A DNA stretch of 63,438 nucleotides from K189A clade bacterium. GTDB taxonomy: Bacteria; Pseudomonadota; Gammaproteobacteria; Pseudomonadales; Azotimanducaceae. The DNA lies in NCBI GenBank assembly GCA_902528515.1, contig CABZTD010000010.1, positions 1 through 63,438 on the forward strand, written 5' to 3'. The translations under genes and the position numbers were made by a program. This document shows positions 43,475-52,680 of the stretch, one piece after another (positions within the stretch are counted from its first letter, which is position 1; each line of letters starts with the position of its first letter). The notes beneath the pieces were generated by a model. It made no database searches, was not told where the DNA came from, and worked only from the letters and a program-made list of their open reading frames with translations.

Positions 43475-44449
43475 ATGAATAAATTATCTGGCGCGGGAGG
43501 TCTTTTGAAATATTTAACGTCATTCACCGAAAAAGACAGTACCGAAGACATCGTCAAAACCCTTAAATCCGATGGCGGCGTCATCATTGAGCGTCTCGTG
43601 CCCGAAGAAGTCATGGACGAAGCCTACCAAGAGGTACAAAGCAACGTATCTCAGGCTCAACAATCCTCGTCGACCTCTTTATGGCCAGAAGGAAATCGCA
43701 CGGTAGGTGGCCTCGCGGCAGCGAGTCTGACCTACACAGAAAAGCTCGTAATCCACCCTAAAACGCTGGAAATTGTTGATGCGATGTTAATGCCGATCGA
43801 GCCTATGTCGGGCGGAATTCCAGCCACCGAGGCCAAATCAGAAGTGGTGGAAATCGGAGACGGCGGCACCCAAGTTGTCTTTAAGGCGCCTCTTGAAACT
43901 GACCCGAACTGTCATCACTACAATATTGGGGCAGCTGTGATGCTCGAGGTGCGCGGCGGCCCTAACTCAAAGCATCAAGTTCTACACCGGGAGAACGCAA
44001 TCTACCAACCGTTCATAGAGCACCTTCCCGCCATTAGAGAGTTTCTGGTATCAGCAATGTGGGCGGGCAGCGACTTTACTCGCGACAACGGCGCTACTCG
44101 AGTAGTACCGAGCAGTCACCGATGGCCAGAGGATCGCATCGCACAGGAAAACGAAGTCGTTCAAGCCGAAATGCCAAAGGGCTCCTTGGTTATGTGGTTA
44201 TCTAGAACCTTGCACGGAAGCGCCAAGTCAAATACTAACCAAAGACGAACAGGTTTCTTCAACTCCTACCTAGTGGATTGGATTCGACAAGAAGAAAACC
44301 AGTTCATAACAGTTCCTCCAGAAATAGCCGAAAAACTTTCTGATAAAGCCAAAAAAGTGGTGGGATATTCCGCGAGCCCTAATTTAGGCTGGGTCAAAGG
44401 GCGAGATAAAGATAACTTGTTAGTAGAGGGAAGAAGTTCTCCTTTATAG
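43475..44449 (+). CDS. Phytanoyl-CoA dioxygenase family protein with H-x-E iron site
   Basis: 324 residues from the ATG at 43475; a TTG at 43505 with GGGAGG four bases upstream may be the true start (MKYLTSFTEKDSTEDI). The entry motif is LKSDGGVIIERLVPEE. The iron site is QVLHRENAIY, which gives His-x-Glu rather than His-x-Asp, with distal His in RTLHGSAKSN and Arg in QRRTGFF. His-x-Glu is known to work in a few 2-oxoglutarate oxygenases such as clavaminate synthase. It is divergent from the amine operon. Confidence 0.87.
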   Translation: MNKLSGAGGLLKYLTSFTEKDSTEDIVKTLKSDGGVIIERLVPEEVMDEAYQEVQSNVSQAQQSSSTSLWPEGNRTVGGLAAASLTYTEKLVIHPKTLEIVDAMLMPIEPMSGGIPATEAKSEVVEIGDGGTQVVFKAPLETDPNCHHYNIGAAVMLEVRGGPNSKHQVLHRENAIYQPFIEHLPAIREFLVSAMWAGSDFTRDNGATRVVPSSHRWPEDRIAQENEVVQAEMPKGSLVMWLSRTLHGSAKSNTNQRRTGFFNSYLVDWIRQEENQFITVPPEIAEKLSDKAKKVVGYSASPNLGWVKGRDKDNLLVEGRSSPL

Positions 44450-44615
44450 GTTCAAGGATACAACTAAAAGGCTTGCGCATCGCTAAGAGGGCAATATCGG
44501 AAAAAAGGAGCGTTACACATATATCGTAGCTCCAGCTAGATTGCATGAAGGGGTCCTTGCTGCAGCAAGATTGGTTCCGCGGCGTTAGAAAGCACTAGGA
44601 CCGCCGATTAAAAGC

Positions 44616-45575
44616 TTACTGCAGTTGGTGTTTGAGAAAGTCTGCGCAATCCTTTACAGCTCTATCCGCGGCAGAAACCACCGCAGTTTGCAATATAAAG
44701 TTATGCATCAAACCTTCGTATCAATGATAGGACGCTGCGACCCCAGCTTGATTTAACAACCGACCATATTCCTCACCCTCGTCGCGAAGAGGGTCGTACT
44801 CTGCCGTAATAATGTGAGCAGGCGGAAGGCCGCTCAGTTCCTCGACCAAAGCTGGGTTAAGTCTGGGGTCATCCTCATCATAATCAATGCCGCCAAGGTA
44901 CATGTCGTTAAAGTAGTCTATCAGCCGCTTATCCAGAGTTACCCCAGTATCGAGCTCCCGCCTTGATTTGGTCTCGAAATTCACCATTCGCGTAGCAGGG
45001 TAGATCAAAATCTGGCACGCAGGTGTTGGTTCTCCTGCTTTGTTTAGTTCATTGCATACAACGGCAGATAGATTTCCTCCCGCGCTGTCACCAGCTATTG
45101 CAATTTTACCAGGCTCCAACCGAAAAGTTTCAGAGCTGCTAAGGATCTGCCGTGTCGCCGCAAGACAATCGTCTACAGCAGCAGGAAATTTGTGCTCAGG
45201 CGCTAGGCGATAATTTAAGGCGATTACCGTGACGGATGCCTCGATCGCGAACTGCCGACAGAGACTATCGTGCGAATCAAGATTCCCAATAGTAAAACCT
45301 CCTCCATGGATAAAAATTAATCCTGGATCCAAAACGCCAGACTCAGCGGCTCGATAAACCCTTACTGGTACAACGCAGTCGTCATGTTCAATTGTCGTTT
45401 CATATACGGTTTGGCATGCCAGGTCTGCTTTAGCTTGTAGTTGTCCCTGTGAAACGTAGCCAGTTCGCAACAAGTCCAAAGGGACATCTGCTGGATGAGG
45501 TGCGTCGGGATTTTTGACTCTCCCCTCCTCTACGACTGCCGCTAAATCAGGATCGAGCTTGATTTTCATTTTCAA
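44616..45575 (-). pseudogene. HSL-family esterase with an in-frame TGA before the catalytic His
   Basis: The full frame has 320 codons to a TAA at 44616-44618. The first 284 include LIFIHGGGFTIGN (oxyanion), IAGDSAGGNLSA (nucleophile Ser) and AEYDPLRDEGE (Asp). At 44723-44721 the frame has TGA. It continues without shift as YEGLMHNFILQTAV, holding the catalytic His, and ends ADFLKHQLQ. Relatives usually have Arg or another residue at the TGA position (phrase R-Y-E-G-M). Without read-through the protein would lack its His and the last 35 residues. The gene lies nine bases after the secreted protein gene. Confidence 0.85.
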
Positions 45576-45584
45576 GCCGGATTC

Positions 45585-46355
45585 TCAACCAAGACCGTCG
45601 TAATAGGGGTAATTCAGGTAGAAACGGAACGCGGAGCAGTCCATCGCATTGTTCATATTAGCTACTTCATTAGAAATGTCGTTGTTTCTGGCAGCGTTTA
45701 CAGTTTCTCCCCAAGCGTTAATGCTTGGCTGCCATCTCGTCATAATCACTGAACCCTCTAATGCGGGTGCCGCTCCTGGGCCCATGGTCCAAAGGAATGT
45801 TGACCCTTTGGACCCTATGGCGCTTAGCTTTTCAGAGAACTCAGCCATCGCCGTCTTCGCAATACCCATTGTTTGACCCGGTTTTAGGCTGCAAGTCCTT
45901 AACATAGCGACGCCAATATTTTCTTCCGGATAGACGCCACTTCGGAATATCGCCTCGCCGCGCATCATGGTTCTGCCAACTTCGGTGAACACTTCATCAA
46001 AAGAAGCAGCAATGTCGCTACCTTGACCAACGTAATATGAGAGGTTGTCAGCGTATTCCAAAACATTTCGCGTAACACCGAACCAGATGACGTCCCAATC
46101 GTCAGAGGCTGGTAAAGCGGCTTTGCTGACAGCCCAGGGCACCAGGATCCGCGAGTCGTACTGCATATTCCCCGCCTTTGCAAATGCACCGAATTGCTCT
46201 CGCAGGGCGAGTAAATCTTCAAGCCCTTTTCCGGGCAAGAATTTCAAAGTAATCGCTTCGAGCTGAAATTTGTCCGGGTCGTCCTCGGCCGCTGCAAAAG
46301 CGAGGTTTGCCGAAAAGCACAATATTAAAGCCAGGACCATTCTTATTGTTTTCAT
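45585..46355 (-). CDS. Secreted two-module protein of unknown function
   Basis: 256 residues with a signal peptide (IRMVLALILCFSANLAFA, cleaved before AEDDPDKF). Two similar parts follow: ITLKFLPGKGLEDLLALREQ with WDVIWFGVTRN, and CSLKPGQTMGIAKTAMAEF with GSVIMTRWQPS. The secreted protein at 60952 shares this layout (gKxiedLL..., CTMLPGGSQ...), so the two are likely distant paralogs. The folding pattern suggests dimeric alpha/beta-barrel units. Four bases of overlap are absent; it precedes the esterase by nine bases. Confidence 0.65.
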   Translation of the reverse strand: MKTIRMVLALILCFSANLAFAAAEDDPDKFQLEAITLKFLPGKGLEDLLALREQFGAFAKAGNMQYDSRILVPWAVSKAALPASDDWDVIWFGVTRNVLEYADNLSYYVGQGSDIAASFDEVFTEVGRTMMRGEAIFRSGVYPEENIGVAMLRTCSLKPGQTMGIAKTAMAEFSEKLSAIGSKGSTFLWTMGPGAAPALEGSVIMTRWQPSINAWGETVNAARNNDISNEVANMNNAMDCSAFRFYLNYPYYDGLG

Positions 46356-46653
46356 TATTTTCCTTAAATATCAATTTAGGTAGCTCGAGCCCTCCGCTAG
46401 CGTTTCTTGCTTTACCAATGTACCGACGCCGGCTCTAGTCAAAGCATACTTCGTCAATGGAAATATTGAATAGCCAAAGCCTCTTGAAATCCATACAGAC
46501 GTAATTATCACGCAACAGCTCCGTAACCCCAGCAATCGTGCTCATCAAAAATTGGGGCACGAGACTCGTCCCTTTTTAATGACTTAGGTTGGTCATCTAT
46601 TTTACGAATACTGAAGCAAGATTGATGAAGGCTCCGGGCACCATAAGTTGCTA

Positions 46654-47643
46654 CTAGTCGTAAATAACAATGCAGCGAACTTCGATGCTCCAACGATCGG
46701 GCGCGTCTTCAGGTGTCGTTGGGTCAATAAAGGCGCTGTGGAAGCTAAACGTGCAGGGACCGTTTGAGCTTCGATCTGCGTTGCGACCTGCACTGCGTGC
46801 TAGTTCACCCGCTGAGTCCCACTGTTTAATGAGCAGCGCTTCGTTACGAATCATCTCTGGGTAACTATAGAAACGATGCCTGTCGTGATACTTCGACCAA
46901 TAGTTTTCGCCGATACGATCAGACATATGAATTTCAAATACCACCAAATCCTCGGGCTCGACGAACCGTCCATCGCACAGCGCCAGTGGATGAGTAGCAA
47001 CGGGGTCAAAAGCAATGTTTCGCCAGACATTGATAATCGCGAAACGACCGTTATCCGCCAAGGCGCGATCTACCGACTCTTGAGGTAACAGGGCACTACC
47101 CGGCGGGATAACCTCTCTTAATGTATCGTTCACGCTGGGCGCTTTAGCGAGTTGCTGCAGTCTTTCAGGTGCCGAACGTAGCGTGTAGTCACCGTGAACA
47201 ATATGTGCCGGACCTTGTACGTCTTGACCGCCTTTGACCTTTAACCCAGCAGACTGCCCCTCCACAGACCGGATATTGTGATCGAAGGCCCAGGCCTTGG
47301 CTCCGGTCATTCGTGCCACCAGTTTCTCGCAGTCGCGGTAGTAGTCGATTATCACCTCTTGATGATCCATGAAGTCGTAAGCGGGCACCGGTGCGTCGAC
47401 AAGCTCAAAACCGTTGACATCCAGTGTCATAGCATCTGCCTCTGACAACTGTCGGGCATCGTAAATCGGCAACAGCTGTTTCTCGGTTTGCACCCCCTCT
47501 CCTCTGACAAAACTGCCCTGATCGTCGCGAACCATGAGAACTTTATTATTGCGATACAACGATGATTCTGTTTGCGGCGTCAAAAATTGCAGCGATCCAA
47601 CCACTTGAGTCTGTGATTCGAGCATTGGTATTTCCATATGCAA
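46654..47643 (-). CDS. CmcJ/NvfI family oxygenase-like protein
   Basis: 329 residues. Phrases typical of the CmcJ/NvfI (7-alpha-cephem-methoxylase P8-related, fungal AsqJ-neighbour) family are present: AHIVHGDYTLRS, FAIINVWRNI with THPLALCDGRFV, YSYPEMIRNEALLIKQWDS and CTFSFHSAFIDP. Members share a jelly-roll oxygenase fold and act in secondary metabolism in fungi and some bacteria. Catalytic details are not settled. It is nine bases downstream of a GST gene and divergent from an isopenicillin-N-synthase-fold oxygenase beyond it. Confidence 0.78.
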   Translation of the reverse strand: MHMEIPMLESQTQVVGSLQFLTPQTESSLYRNNKVLMVRDDQGSFVRGEGVQTEKQLLPIYDARQLSEADAMTLDVNGFELVDAPVPAYDFMDHQEVIIDYYRDCEKLVARMTGAKAWAFDHNIRSVEGQSAGLKVKGGQDVQGPAHIVHGDYTLRSAPERLQQLAKAPSVNDTLREVIPPGSALLPQESVDRALADNGRFAIINVWRNIAFDPVATHPLALCDGRFVEPEDLVVFEIHMSDRIGENYWSKYHDRHRFYSYPEMIRNEALLIKQWDSAGELARSAGRNADRSSNGPCTFSFHSAFIDPTTPEDAPDRWSIEVRCIVIYD

Positions 47644-47652
47644 AATTCCGGT

Positions 47653-48387
47653 TTATGAGTTGGAGATTTGGCGCGCTAGCGACATTGGATCATGAGAAAA
47701 AAATTTCTGTTCGATGCGTCTTATATAATCGACAAGATTGCCGTGGCTGCTAGCCGAGTCTTTGAGCGCGGAATTATAGGGCGCATTTAAAATCTGCCAC
47801 AAAAATGCGTAGACGGTAGTGTCGAAAGAGCTGGGTTGTTGGCCGAGTAAATAAGTCTGATCTCCAAGCAACGCAGCTATTGCGTCCATGTCGGCCTTGC
47901 CGCGAGCGCGCAGTTCGTCCGGTGAAAAAGCTCCAACACCGTGTTCTGTACACTTACGTTGGTTCTCAGCTTGGAACTCATCGTAGGTGGTTTGATCTGC
48001 GCCCTCCAACAGGCCAGGAGTGTCCCAGTAGGGATTCTCGGGAGCCCACCAACGCTCCTGTGCCATAAGCCACCAAACGTGATCTTCGACCATGCGCTGA
48101 ACCGCATGACCTATCGCTAAGTCGATTGGCGTTAGGTGCGAATCTAATGAATCCCCAAAATGTCGTTTCAGATATTCGATAATAAAACTTGAGTCAGCTA
48201 TTTTTTTCCCATTGTGATCAATATAGGGAAGCTTGCCTTTAGGAGCAGTTTCGGCGAACTCTAGCCCCAGGCTTCGGGTTTGGAACTCAATCGATGCCAT
48301 GCGCAGATAGGTCTCAATTTTGAGTACGAACTGGCTGACGCAGCCAAAGGAACCCCAAGCTGGTCCGAAGCGATTTAGGATGACCAT
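47653..48387 (-). CDS. Glutathione S-transferase, Fax/metaxin-like
   Basis: 244 residues. The N-terminal thioredoxin-like unit (VILNRFGPAWGSFGCVSQFVLKIETYLRMA) and GKLPYIDHNGKKIADSSFIIEYL follow the Fax/metaxin-type GST branch. The C-terminal helices contain LGDQTYLLGQQPSSFDTTVYAFLW. Such GSTs often sit in bacterial catabolic clusters. It precedes the CmcJ-like gene by nine bases, so they are co-transcribed, perhaps with glutathione as co-substrate; that is an inference. Confidence 0.88.
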   Translation of the reverse strand: MVILNRFGPAWGSFGCVSQFVLKIETYLRMASIEFQTRSLGLEFAETAPKGKLPYIDHNGKKIADSSFIIEYLKRHFGDSLDSHLTPIDLAIGHAVQRMVEDHVWWLMAQERWWAPENPYWDTPGLLEGADQTTYDEFQAENQRKCTEHGVGAFSPDELRARGKADMDAIAALLGDQTYLLGQQPSSFDTTVYAFLWQILNAPYNSALKDSASSHGNLVDYIRRIEQKFFSHDPMSLARQISNS

Positions 48388-48608
48388 AATTTTTTCTACT
48401 ACTACTCTCGTTTGGGGTGGTGAAGTATGAATAGATTTTGGTGATTACGCGACAAAACCAACGCGAACCGCCAGAGCATCGAAAGTTAGAATTTAAAGAA
48501 GAAAAAAGATCTAAGAGTGACAACTTTATCGATATTTGATTCAGCCGCTGATTGACGGGGGAACGAAAAGCTCTCAGCATGCCGAGCAGCAGACTCAGGT
48601 TTAGCGTC

Positions 48609-49454
48609 ATGAAATTTGAAACCGTCGACTTTACTCACCCTGATGCTGGCCAGACCTTTGTGGATGCGCTGCAGCACACAGGTTTCGCGCTAATCGAAAA
48701 CCACCCGGTTTCACAGACGTTGTTGCATACCCTGTATGAGCTATGGCTACAGTTTTTCTCAAATGATGAAAAACACGACTATGTTATCCAGGACCCTGTT
48801 AAACCAGAGAATCGAGGAGGTTTCATACCTGCTGCCGTATCAGAAACGGCCGTCGGCCATTCGGTTAAAGACCTTAAGGAATTTTACCACTTGATTCCCG
48901 GTCAGCGGGTTCCCGCTTCCCTTGAATCCATCAGTATGAAGTACCTGCATTTGACATTCGCGGTTGGAAGGACGTTATTGGATTGGTTGCAGAGATACTC
49001 ACCCTCGCGAGCGACTCTAGGTTTAAGGGAACCTTTGCATGAAATGTTAAGCATCGACGCGAGTCTTTTGAGAATTCTGCACTATCCTGCCCTGAAGGGT
49101 AATGAAGACCCTGGCGCAATGAGGGCAGCGGCGCACGAAGACGTCAACCTAGTAACGATTTTGCCCGTGTGTGCTCAACCGGGACTGGAGGTGCGCGATA
49201 AGGCCGGCCATTGGCATAAGGTTGTTGGAAATGTTGGAGATCTGATCATTAACAGTGGGGATATGTTACAAGAGGCGACCGCAGGGTTTTTTCCTTCAAC
49301 CCCCCATAGAGTGATCAACCCCGAGAAGGAATATGAAAACGTTTCAAGGGTCAGCATGCCTTATTTCCTAACGCCACGGTTAGACGTCCGCCTATCGGAG
49401 AGCTATACCGCCGGAGAATTCCTCGCGGAAAGAATTGCCTTGTTAAATCGTTAG
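48609..49454 (+). CDS. Isopenicillin-N-synthase-fold 2-oxoglutarate/Fe(II) oxygenase
   Basis: 281 residues from the ATG at 48609 (MKFETVDFTHPDAGQTF); the frame extends upstream without a ribosome site. The substrate entry region is LQHTGFALIENHPVS, and the iron site is AAHEDVNLVTIL (His-x-Glu-type: H-E-D) with distal His in STPHRVINPE and R-x-S in SRVSMPYFL. The strict motif is His-x-Asp with E between, so H-E-D is canonical. The C-terminus is shorter than in plant relatives. It is divergent from the GST/CmcJ pair and followed by no close gene. Confidence 0.9.
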   Translation: MKFETVDFTHPDAGQTFVDALQHTGFALIENHPVSQTLLHTLYELWLQFFSNDEKHDYVIQDPVKPENRGGFIPAAVSETAVGHSVKDLKEFYHLIPGQRVPASLESISMKYLHLTFAVGRTLLDWLQRYSPSRATLGLREPLHEMLSIDASLLRILHYPALKGNEDPGAMRAAAHEDVNLVTILPVCAQPGLEVRDKAGHWHKVVGNVGDLIINSGDMLQEATAGFFPSTPHRVINPEKEYENVSRVSMPYFLTPRLDVRLSESYTAGEFLAERIALLNR

Positions 49455-49532
49455 GGCTAGCGTGTTGTCACGATTGGCATTCTCAAGCAAATCAGAAGCC
49501 CTGATGTCGGGCTACAACACTTCAGGAGGCTA

Positions 49533-50486
49533 TTAACTTGATAACGTGGACATATACATTGCCAAGACCCCAGGGGCGTCGACACCAACGCAAATATTGC
49601 AGGCTGGTCGGTTCAGCCAATCCTTAGTGGCATAAGTCCGTCGGGTGCTATCGTGAATGGTTTGCCCTATCCCTATGCCTTCCGTAGCTACACGCACAAC
49701 CGCAGCCTCAGTTCGATAGAGCTCGGGATTTAAAAGGTAAGCTACTGCACTGGCGTCGTGAATCGGGCATTCCGCCTTCCCACTAATTTTTTCGTAAAAA
49801 TTCAAATAAAACCGACTGATCTGGTAAATAAACTCACCGCTCGCCCCAGCTCGTTGACGCAGTTGGGCTATGTAGGCCTCGCTCATGACGGTTTCCGCTG
49901 TAACGTCCAAGCCGACAATCGTGGTTGGGATTCCGCTTGTAAATACGATGTCTGCAGCCGTGGGGTCGCCAGCAATATTAGCTTCTGCAACTGGGGAAAC
50001 GTTACCGCGATGGCCGTTGTAACCAAACACTCCTCCCATCACTATTAACTCTTTGACTAACAATGGCAGTTCCGGATGTAGCTCAAGCGCCAAAGCTAAA
50101 TTTGTCAAGCGACCTACAGCGACGATGGAAAGCTCGTGGGGGTTAGCTTTAGCAAGCTCAACGATAGCCTGGGCTGCTTTAGTTCTTTCTGATTTCAACA
50201 CCGGAGTCGTCAGGGGTATATCTCCAAGGCCATTTTTCCCGTGAACGAAGTCCGGATAACCTTCTCCCAGATAGTTTCCAATGGGCATGCTAGCGCCTGC
50301 ATAAACAGCGGCATTCAAATTAAAGAGACCCTTAACGTACAGAGCATTGCGTGTAGTTGTATTAACGCTGGCGTTGCCAAACCCTGTTGTGATGGCCACC
50401 AGCTCCACCTCTGGGGAATGATGCAAAAACAGAAGCGCCATAGCGTCGTCGATCCCGATATCTGTATCGAAAATCACTTTTTTCAT
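49533..50486 (-). CDS. Nucleoside hydrolase (inosine-uridine preferring type)
   Basis: 317 residues. The calcium-binding DTDIGIDDAMALLF motif is at the N-terminus. GGVFGYNGHRGNVSPVAEANIAGDP and the late IHDASAVAYLL (catalytic His region) follow. It hydrolyses the N-glycosidic bond of a ribonucleoside to base and ribose. It lies leftward after a class III aminotransferase, with 190 bases between them. Base preference cannot be read. Confidence 0.93.
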   Translation of the reverse strand: MKKVIFDTDIGIDDAMALLFLHHSPEVELVAITTGFGNASVNTTTRNALYVKGLFNLNAAVYAGASMPIGNYLGEGYPDFVHGKNGLGDIPLTTPVLKSERTKAAQAIVELAKANPHELSIVAVGRLTNLALALELHPELPLLVKELIVMGGVFGYNGHRGNVSPVAEANIAGDPTAADIVFTSGIPTTIVGLDVTAETVMSEAYIAQLRQRAGASGEFIYQISRFYLNFYEKISGKAECPIHDASAVAYLLNPELYRTEAAVVRVATEGIGIGQTIHDSTRRTYATKDWLNRPACNICVGVDAPGVLAMYMSTLSS

Positions 50487-50676
50487 GCGCGCAAATATGT
50501 TCCGATCATCAATGTATTGTTCTCATTTGCGCTCCGCGAGGCACATATCTTAGACCTGATAAGCCAACCAAAGCTAATTGCAAAACCTTCAACAACGTTT
50601 TGCTCACCGCCGCCAGTCAATCTTTTTTCCTGACTATGATTGATGGAGGCCCACCCTTTACGAAACACGTCAATTA

Positions 50677-52050
50677 TTACATCACTATTGATTCCCACTC
50701 GGTTAATGCACTGTCCAATCGACCGATCATTTCGTGCATTTCTTTCTCGGTGATAGTTAGCGGAGGGGACAGCCAAGACGGCAATCCTCGTCTAAATGCG
50801 GGCTGCCTTCTTGGCCCGTAAAGACTCCCATACATCACAAGTCCATGTTTTAAAGTAATCGCAGAGTAGAGCTTTTCGGCTTGTTTCAACGGATCAAAAA
50901 ATTCAAGGGTCTCTTTATCCTTAATCAGTTCTAAGACCATCATAAGGCCCCATCCGCGAACGTCCAGGACGCTCGGATGGGCTAGAAGTTTTTCTTTGTA
51001 CGAAAACATTACCTCACTTTGCGCCCGGCAGTTTTCCAAAAGATTTTCGTCGCGAATAATGTCTATCAGCTCGGCCCCTGCAGCGCATCCAAGAGGATGT
51101 CCGCTGTTCGTGAACCCATGTATAAAATGCGCCTCACCAGCCTCGAAAGGTGCATTTATTTCCGCCGAGACGGCAACAGCCCCAAATGGTACGTAGCTAC
51201 TTGCTATGCCCTTTGCCATAGTCATGATATCAGGAACGACATCGTAGTGATCCATAGCAAACCACTCACCAGTTCGACCAAAGCCGGTAACGACTTCATC
51301 AGCAATTAGAAGCACATCATATCGATCGCAGATTTCGCGAATAGTTCGCCAATAGCTAATGGGGGGAACAACGGCGTAGTCCGCACCGCAACCATGGGGA
51401 GTGGCAAGAAATGCTGCAACCGATTGAGCGCCTTCGTAGTGAATTGCTTTTTCAAGCTCCTTCGCACACGCAATTCCCCATTCCTCCCGACTAACTCCCG
51501 TTGGCCGATCGAAATCGGAATACTGCCGTATATGTGGCCACTTAGGGATCATCGGCATAAACGGCCGATGAGAGCCGGGCGAGCCTGAGGCACCTAGCGT
51601 TGCAAGCGTCATTCCATGATAACTATCGTGGACGCTCACAATTTTGTACTTATCACGATGGCCTCGAGAGATCTGGGCTTGTCTAGCCACTTTGAAGGCC
51701 GTTTCAACTGCCTCCGACCCGCCCGATACAAGGTAAATATGATCGAGGTTACCTGGAGTTATCTCGGCAAGCTTTGCACAGAACCTCGCTCTTAGCGGAT
51801 CAGCAAGAACCGGGTGGGTGTAAGCGTATTTATCGAGTTGGCTCGTGATAGCGGCCTTCATACGAGGGTGGTTGTGCGGCAAATTCACCGCAAACGGACC
51901 TCCCGAGGCATCAAAATACCGGTTATCTTTGTCGTCATATATATAAATGCCCTCTGCACGCGTAATTTGGATGTCCATCGGGTGATAAGAAAATATATGA
52001 CGAAAATCCCCCTCAGGGTGCTGATAATCCGGCAAGTTTTGACCACGCAT
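50677..52050 (-). CDS. Class III (omega-type) aminotransferase
   Basis: 457 residues. YLVSGGSEAVETAFKVARQ binds the PLP phosphate, VSVHDSYHGMTLATLGASG and LLIADEVVTGFGRTGEWFA follow, and the PLP Lys is in IMTMAKGIASSYVPFGA. GFTNSGHPLGCAA is also normal. This subclass transfers amino groups from omega-amino acids, diamines or beta-alanine to pyruvate. A ribosome site (AGGAAGGGG) precedes the ATG. It lies upstream of the nucleoside hydrolase. The substrate is unknown. Confidence 0.95.
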   Translation of the reverse strand: MRGQNLPDYQHPEGDFRHIFSYHPMDIQITRAEGIYIYDDKDNRYFDASGGPFAVNLPHNHPRMKAAITSQLDKYAYTHPVLADPLRARFCAKLAEITPGNLDHIYLVSGGSEAVETAFKVARQAQISRGHRDKYKIVSVHDSYHGMTLATLGASGSPGSHRPFMPMIPKWPHIRQYSDFDRPTGVSREEWGIACAKELEKAIHYEGAQSVAAFLATPHGCGADYAVVPPISYWRTIREICDRYDVLLIADEVVTGFGRTGEWFAMDHYDVVPDIMTMAKGIASSYVPFGAVAVSAEINAPFEAGEAHFIHGFTNSGHPLGCAAGAELIDIIRDENLLENCRAQSEVMFSYKEKLLAHPSVLDVRGWGLMMVLELIKDKETLEFFDPLKQAEKLYSAITLKHGLVMYGSLYGPRRQPAFRRGLPSWLSPPLTITEKEMHEMIGRLDSALTEWESIVM

Positions 52051-52680
52051 TTTTTATCCCCTTCCTGATTTATAGATTAAAAATATCACTCGCTAAACCC
52101 GGTTGTCTCCCAATTTTTCAATTTGCATTTCGAAGAGATGCGTTAGCTTCACAGCAATTCGAATAACAATTTTTGTAACGATCAACGACCTTGGGGCGAC
52201 CGATCTGGGGAAGAAACAGGGGCTCAGGTTTGGAACACTGATACAAACTGAGTTGCCTGGAGGATTTTTTGGGTTCCGCGAGCACTGACAAGTAAGACAA
52301 CCAATATCGCCCCAATTCTTTGCGGCGATTTCAGCAACTTGCCGCCGGCGATCATCTTTGTCGGCACCATGAAGCCATTTCACTAAGGAGCAAAATCCTC
52401 GGTCAAGGCGTTACGAGCATCCTGGGTTGAAGGCGCGTTCTCACAGTTCGAGAACCGCTTTCGTAAATTCATGGTTGTCGCTTATATTATGACCCTAATT
52501 AGACCTGCTCTGGCATGTGCTTTTTTGCAGGCCGCAGACTTTTGCCACAGCCAAATATCGCCTCGCGAACAAGCAAGCGATGTAATTCTCGCCAACGCGT
52601 TATGCCTGCTTCCAGAGCGGGCGGGAAATGGTCGAGGTACGCACCCGAACACACTTTTTTAATGAGAAGGCTAAAAGCCA
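52051..52680. other. Intergenic, one doubtful small ORF
   Basis: A leftward frame of 96 codons (52093-52383) contains the phrase GCLTCQCSRNPKNPP, but no family was recognised and no ribosome site is convincing. The remainder, before the isochorismatase gene, holds nothing that I can support. Confidence 0.35.

Noticed and set aside
42866-44723. Selenocysteine or general TGA recoding as explanation for the two in-frame TGAs
   Set aside because: No hairpin typical of a bacterial SECIS was apparent directly after either TGA, and TGA is a normal stop for many genes in the window; nonsense mutation or sequence error is more likely.
52093-52383. Leftward ORF with a Cys-rich phrase, considered as a ferredoxin-like protein
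   Set aside because: Cys spacing does not match any ferredoxin or Rieske pattern, and the rest is basic and irregular.
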